Positions 11,271-22,839 of a DNA stretch of 64,000 nt are shown here, one piece after another (position 1 is the stretch's first letter; each line of letters starts with the position of its first letter). The translations under genes were made by a program, and so were the position numbers. The DNA lies in the NCBI RefSeq assembly GCF_018294505.1, contig NC_057803.1, positions 687,488,678 to 687,552,677 on the forward strand, read 5' to 3'. Source of the DNA: Triticum aestivum (Eukaryota; Streptophyta; Magnoliopsida; Poales; Poaceae). The notes beneath the pieces were generated by a model, which saw nothing but the letters and a program-made list of their open reading frames with translations, was not told the DNA's origin and made no database searches.

Positions 11271-12337
11271 GGCAAATCTAACATGCGAAGTAAAATAAAC
11301 ATATAGGGTCTATACATACACAAATTATCTTAGGCACTCCAATAGTACATCCACTACACATTCACGCATTTCACATCTTTCTACATCTACGGGCACCTAC
11401 GAAAGGGTTAACGTAAATTGCCTCTTTCTCTCCTCCCCTTATTTTCATGGTGGTGGGCCCCTCCCTCCCCCAATCTACAATCAACAGCTCAGACGTTTCA
11501 CATTACGTTAATTACGTAACTAGGATTAGGTAGGTGTAGCATTACTCGTCCCAAAAAACCCAACTAAGCCAACCTCCCAGCATATCGCGTGGGAAAAGAC
11601 CCGGCCACGCCGTTTTAGTCAGGATTACCAGATTACTAGTAGTAGTATTGATGGATCACGCGAAGCAACAATTTTTTTTGAGGGGGCGAAGCACCTAGTT
11701 TAAAAGGAAAAAAGGTGGTACACTCACAGCACTCCTGTCGCGGTCGCATTGCACCCCACACACGTTCGGTCCTGCACACGGCTCACGCAAATGGTACGCG
11801 CATTCTAGACTGAGGCCCCGTTCATGTCGGTGTAGCACTGAATGTTAGCTGATAGACGCTGTTAATCTCACTGTTTGCCGAAGTAGTTTACTGTCAATAT
11901 GCTCTGCTTAAAAAGCTTCCTTGCCCTGTTCTGCACTCAATCTGCTTAGCTGAGATGGCATGCCAAGGCTGATTAGGTTCTAAAATATCCTGCCATATAT
12001 TTATTGTGGCGTAGATTGCCATGGTCTAGTAGCCAATCTATTAGGTGAAATAGCTCTACACCGTTTTATACTCGATCTTTGTTGCTGCGATGGCCTTCGA
12101 TAGTTCGATGGTTGTGTGCTCGGCCTCATTGACTGCTGAAATAACCTGCCATAATTTGGCACTCAAATCTGTTTGCTGAATTAGCTTTACATATATTTCG
12201 TTACTTAGATCTGCTCGTCCAAATATCTTGCCATAGCTTTAGACATCAACCTAGGTGTTTTTTTCTGGACTTCATAAAAAAGCATATATGTTTTTCCTAT
12301 AATATCTAGTAGAAGAACTAATTTGTATGTCTAACAG
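11271..12337. other. no gene; Helitron/MITE-like DNA then probable leader of the CACTA transposase
   Basis: 11333-11800 contains repeat blocks shared with 3.3-7.0 kb. 11820-12337 is AT-rich with recurring ctgctt/ctgcca motifs and ends in tgtctaacag immediately before the transposase ATG, an acceptor-like site. I read it as 5' untranslated or intron DNA of the transposase gene. A clear CACTA terminal repeat was not found. Confidence 0.4.
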
Positions 12338-15300
12338 ATGGACATGACTTGGATAACTTCTGCTCGAAGATTCTCCGCTGCATATGTTGAGGGGGTTGAA
12401 AACTTCATGAACTTTATCAGAGCTGAGTATGGTGGTCCGAAATCAGATATGCTCTGCCCGTGTAGCAGTTGTATGAATTCAGTTACAAGACCCCAGTCAA
12501 CTGTGCAAAATCATCTACACTTGTATGGGATGTCGGTCACATATACTAGGTGGGTTCATCATGGTGAAGCTGGGAACGTCAATGTTATTGAATACGTGGA
12601 AGCAGTAGATCACCATCTTGATCTGCCTGATGCTCAGGTGGAAGAGGAGGAGGAGGTGGTGGTGGTGGAGCCAGTGAGTTTGACCAACATTGAAACAATG
12701 CTATGAAATGCTCGTGCATTCCGTGAACTTTCACCTGCAGAAGAAAATTGGTGGGCCCGCATGTTGGAACAATGCAACGTTGCTGTCACCCCAGGAAATA
12801 AGCTGTCAGTATTCTCCGCTATGGTCACCTTTCTTCAGGTGAAGACATCTGAGCGGATGACCAACAAATCATTCGATGCGATGTTGGCTGCTTTCTGCAA
12901 ATCTTTTCCAGATGCGTCTGAGCTGCCACACACCTATAGTAAAATGAAAAATTTGCTTCGTGCAGTTGGAATTGGATATGATATGATCCATGTTTGTAAG
13001 AATAATTGTGTTCTGTTCCGGAAGGATTATGCCAACTTAAGTGAATGCCCGAAATGCAAATCATCAAGATGGAAAGATGGCGATGCTATGAAGAGGATTC
13101 CTCATAATGTTCTAAGACATTTTCTAATTACACCAAGATTGCAAAGGTTGTTTCACGATGTTGAAACAAGAGAGGATGTACTGTGGCATTCTAGGAACCA
13201 GGAGTACAGAGATCAGAATGTAATGAGCCAACCATCTCATGGTAGTGAGTGGAAAAGCTTCAATGATAAACTCAAAGAGTTTGCTGCTGACCCGAGAAAC
13301 ATTAGACTTGGCTTAGCTTCAGATGGATTTAACCCATTTGGCCACCAGAGCGCCACATATAACATGTGGCCAGTGCTTGTTATCCCTTACAACATGCCTC
13401 CAAATGTCTGCACCAAAGAATCAAACTACATGATGGCCTTGCTCATCCCAGGTCCAAAAAGTCCTGGAAAGGATTTTGATTTGTTCATGGAGCCTCTTGT
13501 GGAGGAACTTCAACAGCTATGGAAGGGTGTTCTCACTTGAGACCTATATAGCAGCCCACCAGCTGATTTCTTTTTGCCTGCTGTTATAATTTGGTGCATC
13601 CATGATTATCCGGCTTTGGGCACTATGTCAGGGCGAACGGCACATGGTTACAATGCATGTGTTCGCCGTGACAGGAATCCGCTGTCATACACAATACTTA
13701 GCAAGATCTGTTACATTGGACACCGTCGTTTCCTTGCCAAGGACAAGCCACATCCTAGAAAATACCGAAGATATGTGTTCAATGCAAAGCATGAAAACCG
13801 TGATGCGCCAAAGAGGCTCACCGCCGATGAGTTGCAAGTGGAATTAGAGAAGGTCAGGCATATTACACCAGGAAACCATCCTGGTAATGGTAGCGGGAAA
13901 AGGAAGTGTGGCAGGGTAGAAGAGAGATTATTGTTTACTCGCAGGTCCACTTTGTGGGACTTGGAGTATTGGAAAGATTTGGATCTGCGGCATAATCTTG
14001 ATGTGATGCACATCGAGAAAAATATATGTGACAGCATTATCGACACACTTCTTAATATTGAAGGCAAGACGAAAGATATTTTAAAATCTAGGATTGATTT
14101 GACACACGTGGGTATCAGAAAGGATTTGCAGGTGGAAGATGAAGGTAAACCACGGGATATGGCACCAGTTATGTACGTCTTGGACAAGGTAAAAAGAAAG
14201 GACTTCTGCGAGGTCCTGCCACATGTGAGATTCCCACATGGATTTGCTTCCAACCCTGAAAGGAGAGTCAGTGCAGATGGAAACAAGGTACAAGGGTTGA
14301 AAACTCATAACTACCACGTCCTACTTCAAAGGGTTTTACCTGTTATCCTTAGAGGATTGGGCCGCCTTGACTTATACAGAGTAGTTGCAGAGTTGGGACA
14401 ATTCTTCAGGGAACTCTGCAGTAGGAATATCAAGATAGATGCTTTGGAGCATCTTAGAGACAAGATACCAACTATCCTATGCGATCTTGAGAAGATATAT
14501 CCTCCAGCCTTCTTTGATGTGATGGTGCATTTGGCTGTTCATCTACCTGATGAGGCACTACTTAGAGGTCCAGTACAGTATGGCTGGATGTACCCTATTG
14601 AAAGGCGGCTAGGCACTTTCAAGGGCTATGTTAACAGAGCTAGACCCGAGGGTTCCATTGCAGAGGCCTACATTGCTACAAAAGCGTTGACATTCTGCTC
14701 AAAATACATTAAAACAGCTGATCAGCTTAGCAAAGAGGTGGGTGAAGACAATCCCGGGCTCAATGTTTTCGATTATTCTGTTTGAAATATAGGGAAGAGT
14801 CGACAAGAGGACAAACATAAAGATTTGGACAAAATGGTTTGGTATGTGTTGAATAACTGTCCTGAGATACTACCTTATATCAAGTAAGTGTAGTACTGCA
14901 GCTTATACATCATAATCTACTAAACTTGCAGCACATTCTTATATATTTAGATGTTTGACGCGGTCACTATGTTGTGTAGCATCTACAAAGAGGAGTTACT
15001 GCCGCAAAATCCAAGAAACATTGACAAACTGGTTATGGCAGGATTTGCGAAATGGTTCAAGAACCATGTAAAATTTTGAAGTGCACTGTCAGTTTTTTAA
15101 TATATTGAGTACATAAGATGATCAGCTTGTCTATTTTCTAACCATAGGTTAAGAAGATGCGGGAGGATGGGCAGGCAGTTGATGATGCCCTTTACTCACT
15201 AGCAATGGGTCCTGATACTCGGGTAAGACATTATGAATCTTGCGTTGGTGGAGATGTGCGCTACAACACCCTTGCACGAGACGAAGGCAGGAAGACACAA

Positions 15301-15852
15301 AACAGTGCCATCATGAGCACGGATACATATGACAAAGAGACAACTGAAATGTATGCTAACATAACAGACATTGTTCAGTCGCAATATATCTCTAGTTTCG
15401 AGGATCATCGGTGTGTGGTTATGTTGTGCTGTCGTTGGTATAACCTGTTTTCCAGGATAACAAAACCCAGAGCTGATGATTATTTCAAATCCATCAATGT
15501 CAAGGCGGCGTACCAGACCAACGAGCCTTTTATTTTGGCAAATCAAGCAACACAGATATTTTTCTTGGAAGACACATTTGCACGTAGCGATGACTGGAGA
15601 GTATTGCAAAGGTTTGAGCAGAGGAATTCGTTTAATGAAGTTGCATAACAAGATGATGCTTACACTGCTCCTGGTGTACAAGATAACACAGATGTTCCTA
15701 ATATCTTTGAGAACCATCACGTCAATGACGCCGGTGAAAAGATTGCCTGTCATGCTGTGGACATACAAGAGTTGATCAAGAAGAAGCCAACGTTCGAGGC
15801 CGTTGAGGACGAAGAAGAAGATGACACCGTGGGGAATTACGATTCAGACTGA
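12338..15852 (+). pseudogene. CACTA (En/Spm) TNP2-type transposase, four in-frame stops
   Basis: One frame runs from ATG 12338 to about 14883, then exon 2 at 14951-15067 and exon 3 at 15148-15852. Parts in order are a Transpos_assoc-like N-terminus (WITSARRFSAAYVEGVENF, CPCSSCMN), a TNP2/Transposase_21-like core (LGLASDGFNPFG, YNMWPVLVIPYNMPP, IHDYPALGTMSG, LDVMHIEKNICDSI), a DUF4218-like region (PVQYGWMYPIERRLG) and a DUF4216-like region (ITKPRADDYFKSINVKAAYQ). In-frame stops are TGA 12704-12706, TGA 13538-13540, TGA 14783-14785 and TAA 15646-15648. Each is one C-to-T change from CGA or CAA, as expected of methylated-DNA decay. The first intron's donor does not restore frame perfectly. Known role of the family: cutting and pasting CACTA elements in the nucleus. 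This copy cannot make an intact protein. Confidence 0.85.
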
Positions 15853-16326
15853 TACACATGGCGAAGATGTTTACGCTGCTGCTACGGATGATGATTACAT
15901 TGCTTTTGTCGTATTTTCCTGTCAGAAGACGTTTTTTATCTACTATGTGAAATTGTGTTTGCTATGACAACTGAAACCTGATGAACATGTTGTTTAGTAT
16001 TTTGCTGTGAGAACACCACTTGTTATGTATGCTGATTTGTGTTTGGTGATTGTATGACAACTAAAACATGATGACATTGTTGTTTAGTTGTACTCATATT
16101 TGGCTGTGAAACTTGAATTTGATGACATAGTTTGTTGTTGGCTGCAATTTGCTCGACGTCTTCGAATGAGAACAAAGCTGACCCGACAGGGCCTCTGCTA
16201 TTTATTTATTTATATGAGCAAAAGGGGATACCCCCTGATTTCCATTAATAGAAATCATTAGATGTTCACAACACTACGCCCAGCCTGCTACACATGTTTC
16301 ATTCATTACTAGTTTCAACAAAGTGC
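15853..16326. other. intergenic, between two convergent genes
   Basis: AT-rich DNA with repeated tgatgacattgttgtttag-like motifs (about 15980-16130) that looks like 3' untranslated sequence of the transposase. No ORF. Confidence 0.5.
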
Positions 16327-17007
16327 TCATGTCGCAGCCACTGAATACATCACGAGTGCTACATACACTGCAAATAAAGAGACAATCATCCTACAGAGCA
16401 CATCGATTTTGCACATTATCTTCACAAGCTCTTTCATCTCCTCATTGCTGTCAAGGTTGTTCAGCAGTTGTTGCTTGGCCATGATCAGAGGAACTGCATC
16501 TTTAACCTTTTGCTTTGCATCTTCCTCTTCTGCCGTTCCTTCAGTTACTTGTCCAACACCCCAACCTGCTGGCATTGGGATTCCTCGGCTAACCAAATAA
16601 TCAGCGTAGTTGCATTCCCCTACATCAGCAACTTCCCAGAAATACAAATCACACGAATCTTCCCTTTTCTGCACGAATCAAATTGGAAGATCATCAACCA
16701 AACTATTAAAAAAATCAGCAACTGAAAGCAGCAGAACAACACTTAAACATATTATTACCCCATGATTTGGGCATTTTTAGAAGACTCGACCAGGGTTGCG
16801 GATTGTGGTTGAGACACGACGGATGACTCTGCGTGTTTTGCAGCAGTGGCCCCACACCAACGGCAGTGGGTTGCGATGAGCAATCGGCTGCGGTGCGCGT
16901 GCCGGCGAGGGTGTGATGAGACCCACAGGTGATGGTATGGGTGGCGACTTGGCGCATATCTGGTTGTTGCCTGCTGAAGAGCAGGTGGACGAGCAGCCAG
17001 CGGACAT
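16327..17007 (-). pseudogene. GRF-type zinc-finger protein, two exons, one in-frame stop
   Basis: Minus strand. Exon 1 runs 17007-16759 (from ATG 17007; an upstream in-frame ATG at 17088 would add a hydrophobic leader). Exon 2 runs 16668-16327. The intron has GT and AG borders and is in phase. The GRF zinc-finger pattern spans both exons: HCC, IRNPGRVF, KCPNH, then CDLYFWE. An in-frame TAA at 16779-16777 falls where the family normally has an aromatic residue before KCPN. The C-terminus is a predicted helix plus a hydrophobic tail (MIVSLFAVYVALVMYSV), possibly membrane-anchored. GRF fingers bind nucleic acid. Convergent placement 470 bp from the TNP2 frame suggests it is the accessory gene of the same element. 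Confidence 0.65.
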
Positions 17008-19590
17008 GGTTGCTGCGGCCAGAGCTTCTGATGCTAGGAAGAGTAAGTAGAGAAGAGGAGAAGCGAACGTTGGATATGTCAGTTTCATTACTTGCAGAGT
17101 AGCATAGCACCATATATAGCCATAGTCTAGGTTTGGATTCGAACCAGCTACAAGAGCACGTCTTTCTTTTTTCTAAAACTCGGCAACGTCTCTTTACTGG
17201 TACACTAGCTTGTTCTGTACGCCTTACCAAGTCTTCGATTTTCTTTCTATATAAAAAAGTATGCTACTTGGTGTCCACTTAGTCAACAAACGATTGTGCC
17301 AACCTTGACCATTGGATTGACATTCAACGTCTGTCGTGTTTCTTCAGTCTCTTCTTCCTCGAGCCGCCAAAGCCAAACCAGCGCTGGCGGGGCCGCCTGC
17401 TCCCGCCTCCCACGGCTGGCTGTGATCTTCCCCGGCTCCTGTTCGTTCCCGTACGAGGCCTCACCATCATCCTCCGCCTTGGTTCGCTCACCGCGGCGCC
17501 GCCCTCCGGTGTTGTCAACATGGTCAACAACCGAGAGGAATAAGGAGATGACTGTACATGGTGAGGATGACAGTAGGGACCCAACAGCGCGCAATAATTT
17601 TGTTTTTTCGGGACGGAGAAGGGTATCAACTGGGTTGTGCGGGACCCGTGGCCCATCTAGCCTAGGCTTTTATTTCATATGTTTAGCACATGACCAGCCC
17701 AGTTTGTTTTTTTCCTTTCTAAAAATGGCTAGCCAACTATTTTGTTTTTTGCAGAATAACCAACGTAGGCCTACTTGCTTTTCTACGCCCTGCTGGGCCG
17801 GAAATCTTTCAAGACCAGGAGGGATGCATTTTGCCCAGAAAATGGGCTACAAGTAATAAGAAATGAGCTATAAGTAATAATAAATGGGCTGTAAAATGAA
17901 AAAATACAGCAAATAGACAATTAGTTAAAAAATACTGTTTTCTTTCGGATTTTGATATTTTAAATTTCATTGTTTTTGTGCGGGTAAAATTTCATTGAAT
18001 TTAAATTAAGGTATATTTAGATTTAAAATTAATTTGAATCTGGCTAGAAATTTCGGGCTGTATGCTGTTTGGGCCAGATTTGGAGGCTGACTTGTGGGTC
18101 TACTAGGTTGACGTGTACTTTGGCTTTGTCAACTTAGTCGGTTAGTCCACAAACATTCTAGCAGCAGTGACCGTTGGATGTTAATCCAACAGCCATGCTG
18201 CTTCTTCAATATTTGATCTTCTTGCTCTAGCCGCCCAAACCAGCTCTGGTGGGACTGCCTGCTCCCGCCTCCCGTGGCCGGCTGTGCTGCCGCACAGGCC
18301 GCACCGCCCCACCCTACTTCATTGCTGGCCAGGCCATTCCTCTACTCACCCACACCTCCTGTTATTTTCCGGCGACGGCAGCCGGACCAGTAAACCCTTG
18401 TACTCCCCACCGCGTGGCAACCATTGCCGAGTCTTCCCCGGCTCCGTGTTGTTCCCTTCCTAGGCCTCACCGTCGTCCACCGCCATGGTGCTCTCGGTGC
18501 GGCCTGGTCAACGTGGTCAACGAACGACATCCATCGGCCGTGGACTGTATGCACAAAATAATGATTCCTCCACCTGACAGCTGGGACCCACCGGAAGGGC
18601 CTCTGTATTTTGTGAAAAAACGTTCCCCCCACTGACACGTCAGACCCACCAGCTATATCTTCGCACGCAAGGAAGTGCCTCCTTATTATGCACAAAAAAT
18701 GAATACCCCCTGCTAGCTGGGACCCACCATTGTGGGAGGATGACTTGTGGGCCTACTAAGTTGACGGGGATGGAGGGCTTTGTCAATTTAGTCAATATGA
18801 ACGATTCTAGCTCCAGTGACTGTACGATGTCCATCCAACGACCGTAGTACTTCTTCAACCTCTGGTCTTCTTGCTCCAGCCGCCCAAAGCAGCGCCGGTC
18901 ATGCCGCATGCTCCTGCCTCCCATGGCCGGCTGTGCTGCCGCGGAGGCCTCACCGCCCCCTACTATTCCCACCGCTGGCCAGGCCCTGCGGCGACGGCAG
19001 CCTCACACTGCAGCTGAACCAGCGAACCCTCGTACTCCTCTCCGTGCGGGCTTCCACTTCCGCGTCTTCCCTGGTTCCGCGTTGTCCCCTTCCTAGGCCA
19101 CACCGCCGTCCACCGCCGTGGTGCTCTCTGCGCGGCGTGGTCAACATGGTCAAGGAACAACTTCCATCGGAAGAGTACTATACGTGGAGAGGCTGACAGC
19201 TGGGTCCACGGCCACAGTCGAGTTTTTTTTGTGATTTGCCAAGTAAGTTGCTTTGTCAGGCCTGTTGGGCTGCAAATCTTTCAAGACGAGAAGAGCTTTC
19301 ATTCGGCTGGCCGAGAAAATGGCCCATCAGTAATGAGAAATGGGTTGTACATTTTTAAAACACATCAAACCGGCAATTAGTTTCAAATATCTTTTTTTCA
19401 TTTTGAGATTTTAAATTACATTAATTTTTATGCGTGGAGAATTTGTTGGATTTTATATTGATATACATTTATTTTTAAAATCAGTTTGAATGTTAGTCAA
19501 AATTTCGGGATTAAAAATAGTTCGGACCGCACCGAAATATGCAAAATTTCATATAATTTTTTAACCGTGGCCACAATATGGGCTGTAATG
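17008..19590. repeat. three diverged direct-repeat modules
   Basis: Modules start near 17270, 18110 and 18745. Each has a 'gtcaa...tagtcaa' lead, a GC-rich block with a 'gccgccca' motif and cctgcctcccatggccggc-type sequence, a gtcaacatggtcaa motif, and (copies 1 and 3 only) an AT-rich tail beginning ctgggcc/caaatctttcaaga. Frames through the GC-rich blocks (for example 17296-17856) are Ser/Pro/Arg-rich and differ between copies, so I do not call genes. Internal repeat DNA of the CACTA element is the likeliest source, but terminal repeats were not recognised. Confidence 0.5.
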
Positions 19591-20310
19591 CTAACAAAAA
19601 GAATATGGGCTCCAAAAAGAAGCGGAAAGAAACAATAGCAATCTTAACATAACGAGAGGTAATTTAGTAACATGAAAATTTCTACCACCATATTTTCCTC
19701 TCTCATAATAATTACATGTGGGATCATAAGCAAATTCAACAAAATAGGTATCACATAAAATATTTTCAACACGATCCACATGCATGCAAAGTTGACACTT
19801 TTCCAAAATAGTGGGATTAACATTAACTAAAGTCACGACCTCTTCAAACCCACTTTTATCGAAAACTTCATAAGATTGAACATTATCCAAATATGTTGGA
19901 TCTAAAGTTGACACTCTTCCAAACCCAGTTTCAGTATTATTGCAAAAACTATTATCAATCTCATATTTATCATGGGGAGTAAATACATTTTCAAGATCAA
20001 AAGAAGAATCACCCCAATCATGATCATTGCAACAAGTAGAGGACATAGCAAAACTAGCATCCCCAAGCTTAGGGTTTTGCATATTATAAGCACAATTGAC
20101 ATTAATAGAATTTATACTATCATCATTGCAATCATGCTTTCTATTCAAAGATCCATCGTGAATCACTCCATAAAGTACTTCATCACAATTTTCAGATTTA
20201 GGAATTTCAAGCAAAACTTCATAAAGATAATCTAGTGCATAAAACTCACTAGCAATTGGTTCATCATAATTGGATCTCTTAAAAAGATTAGCAAGCGGAT
20301 GAGGATCCAT
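19591..20310 (-). CDS. element H ORF, unknown function (239 aa)
   Basis: Starts MDPHPLANLFKRSNYDEPIA at 20310, about 230 bp inside the primer site. The product is acidic, Asn/Asp/Cys-rich (CNDDSINSINVNC, CCNDHDWGDSSFDLE) and has no gag, protease or polymerase signature that I can see. Related ORFs are common in Triticeae non-autonomous LTR elements. The last residues (FWSPYSFC) probably come from DNA beyond the truncation point, so the natural C-terminus may differ. Confidence 0.5.
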   Translation of the reverse strand: MDPHPLANLFKRSNYDEPIASEFYALDYLYEVLLEIPKSENCDEVLYGVIHDGSLNRKHDCNDDSINSINVNCAYNMQNPKLGDASFAMSSTCCNDHDWGDSSFDLENVFTPHDKYEIDNSFCNNTETGFGRVSTLDPTYLDNVQSYEVFDKSGFEEVVTLVNVNPTILEKCQLCMHVDRVENILCDTYFVEFAYDPTCNYYERGKYGGRNFHVTKLPLVMLRLLLFLSASFWSPYSFC

Positions 20311-20536
20311 AGATCTTAGGTTCTCTGTTTAGCAATAAATAAACAACTATTCCAACCAAACGAGCAAACGAGCCAAGTAAGACATCAAAGCAAATGGAAA
20401 GACGAACAGAAGAAGGGCGAATGAAACGGGAAGGGTGAAGTGGGGGAGAGGAAAACGAGAGGCAAATGGCAAATAATGTAATGCGAGGGATAAGAGTTTG
20501 TGATGGGTACTTGGTATGTCTTGACTTGAGCGTAGA

Positions 20537-20623
20537 CTCCCCGGCAACGGCGCCAGAAATGGCTCGTTGTCGGGAGTCAAATCTTGACTTGACTTGGCAC
20601 GAATCTCCCCGGCAACGGCGCCA
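20537..20623 (-). promoter_or_regulatory. primer-binding site of element H, duplicated
   Basis: Read on minus, tggcgccgttgccgggga at 20623-20606 starts 11 nt inside the LTR and matches the 3' end of plant tRNA-Asp. An identical copy with flanking tttc and gag lies 65-70 bp further in (20554-20537). Only the outer one is at the usual distance from the LTR. Confidence 0.85.
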
Positions 20624-20634
20624 GAAATCCTTCT

Positions 20635-22217
20635 TGCTACCTTTTGTGCACTGCGTTGGTTTTCCCTTGAAGAGGAAAGGGTGATGCAGTAAAGTAGCAT
20701 AAGTATTTCCCTCAGTTTTTGAGAACCAAGGTATCAGTCCAGTAGGAGATCACACTCAAGTCCCACGCACCTACACAAACAAATAAGAACCTCACAATCA
20801 ACGTGATAAAGGGGTTGTCAATCCCTTCACGATCACTTACGAGAGTGAGATCTGATAGATATGACAAGATAATATTTTTGGTATTTTATGATAAAGAGAA
20901 ATAAATATGAAAGTAAAATAAACAGCAAAAGGAAATAACTAAGTGTTGGAAGATTAATATGATGGAAGATAGACCCGGGGGCCATAGGTTTCACTAGTGG
21001 CTTCTCTCAAGAGCATAGGTATTACGGTGGGTAAACAAATTACTATTGAGCAATTGATAGAATTGAGCATAGTTATGAGAATATCTAGGTGTGATCATGT
21101 ATATAGGCATCACGTCCGTGACAAGTAGACCGAAACGATTCTGCATCTACTACTATTACTCCACACATCGACCGCTATCCAGCATGCATCTAGAGTATTA
21201 AGTTCATAAGAACAGAGTAATGCTTTAAGTAAGATGACATGATGTAGAGGGATAAACTCATGCAATATGATATAATCCCCATCTTTTTATCCTCGATGGC
21301 AACAATACAATACGTGTCGTTTCCCTTTCTGTCACTGGGATCGAGCACTGCAAGATTGAACCCAAAGCTAAGCACTTCTCCCATTGCAAGAAAGATCAAT
21401 CTAGTAGGCCAAACCAAACTAATAATTTGAAGAGACTTGCAAAGATAAACCAATCATACATAAAAGAATTCAGAGGAGAATCAAATATTGTTCATAGATA
21501 AACTTGATCATAAACCCACAATCCATCGGATCTTGACAAAACGCACCGCAAATGAAGATTACATCGAATAGATGTCCAAGAAGATCGAGGAGAACTTTGT
21601 ATTGAGATCCAAAGAGAGAGAAGAAGCCATCTAGCTAATAACTATGGACCCGTAGGTCTGAAATAAACTACTCACAGATCACCGGAGAGGCCATGGAGTT
21701 GATGTAGAGGCCCTCCATGATCAATGCCCCCTCCGGTGGAGCTCCGGAAAAGGCCCCAAGATGGGATCTCTCAGGTACAGCAGGTTGTGGCGGTGGAATT
21801 AGGTTTTCATGGTGCTCCTGGATGTTTGGTGGGTACATGGATATATATAGGAGGAAGAAGTACGTTAGTGGAGCAACGCGGGGCCCACGAGGGTGGAGGG
21901 CGCGCCCAGGGGGATAGGCGCGCCCCCTGCCTTGTGGCTTCCTTAGTTGTTTCTTGATGCCCACTCCAAGTCTCCTGGATCATGTTTGTTGAGAAAATCA
22001 CATTCCCGAAGGTTTCATTCCATTTGGACTCCGTCTGATATTCCTTTTCTTCGAAACCCTAAAATAGGCAAAAAATAACAATTTGGGCTGGGCCTCCGGC
22101 TAGTAGGTTAGTCCCAAAAATGATATAAAAGTGTAAAATAAAGCCCATTAACATACAAAATATATAATATAATAGCACGGAGCAATCAAAAATTATAGAT
22201 ATGTTGGAGACGTATCA
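20635..22217 (-). repeat. 5' LTR of element H (1583 bp)
   Basis: On minus it begins TGATACGTCTCCAACATATC at 22217 and ends ...GGTAGCA at 20635, giving TG...CA ends. A TATA-like tatatatag lies near 21840, about 45 bp downstream (in transcription sense) of a GC-rich ggcgcgcc module. Confidence 0.85.
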
Positions 22218-22839
22218 GATACTAGGGATCAAATCCTAACAAAACTAACTCGATTACATGATAAATATCATCCAACCCATCACCGTCCAGCAAGCCTACG
22301 ATGGAATTGCTCAAGCACGGCGGTGAACATCATGAAATTGGTGATGGAGGAAGGTTGATGATGACGACGGCGACAAATTCCCCTCTCCGGAGCCCCGAAC
22401 GGACTCCAGATCAGCCCTCCCGAGAGAGTTTAGGGCTTGGCGGTGGCTCTGTATTGTAAATCGCGATGAATCTTTCTCTCTCATTTTTTCTCCCCGAACA
22501 CAAAATATATGGAGTTGGAGTTGAGGTCGGTGGAGCGTCAGGGGGCCCACGAGGCAGGCGCGCGCGCCTAGGGGGGGGGTAGGCGCGCCCCCACCCTCGT
22601 GGACAGGGTGTGAGCCCCCTGACGTGGATATTTCTTCCAGTGTTTTTTATATATTCCAAAAATAATCTCTGTTGATTTTCAGGTCATTCCGAGAACTTTT
22701 ATTTCTGCACAAAAATAACACCATGGCAATTCTGCTGAAAACAGCATCGGTCCGGGTTATTTCCATTCAAATAATGCAAGTTAGAGTCCAAAACAAGGGC
22801 GAAAGTGTTTGGAAAAGTAGATACGACGGAGACGTATCA
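22218..22839 (-). repeat. 3' LTR of S1, truncated
   Basis: Begins TGATACGTCTCCGTCGTATC at 22839 (minus) and is collinear with 30521-31135 of the 5' LTR. The last ~784 bp of the LTR are absent, replaced by the edge of element H at 22217. Confidence 0.85.

Larger units (their letters stand above)
19591..22217 (-). mobile_element. element H: Wham-like Gypsy LTR retrotransposon, 5' part only
   Basis: Minus-strand element consisting of a 5' LTR, primer site, leader and one ORF. It ends abruptly near 19600 against unrelated repeat DNA, so the rest of the element and the 3' LTR are missing. Its LTR edge lies inside the 3' LTR of S1, so H inserted into S1. The family assignment is from memory of the LTR start. 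Confidence 0.7.

Noticed and set aside
20606..20623. tRNA-Asp gene fragment
   Set aside because: Only the 18-nt primer-site complement is present, at the fixed distance from an LTR, with no tRNA body.
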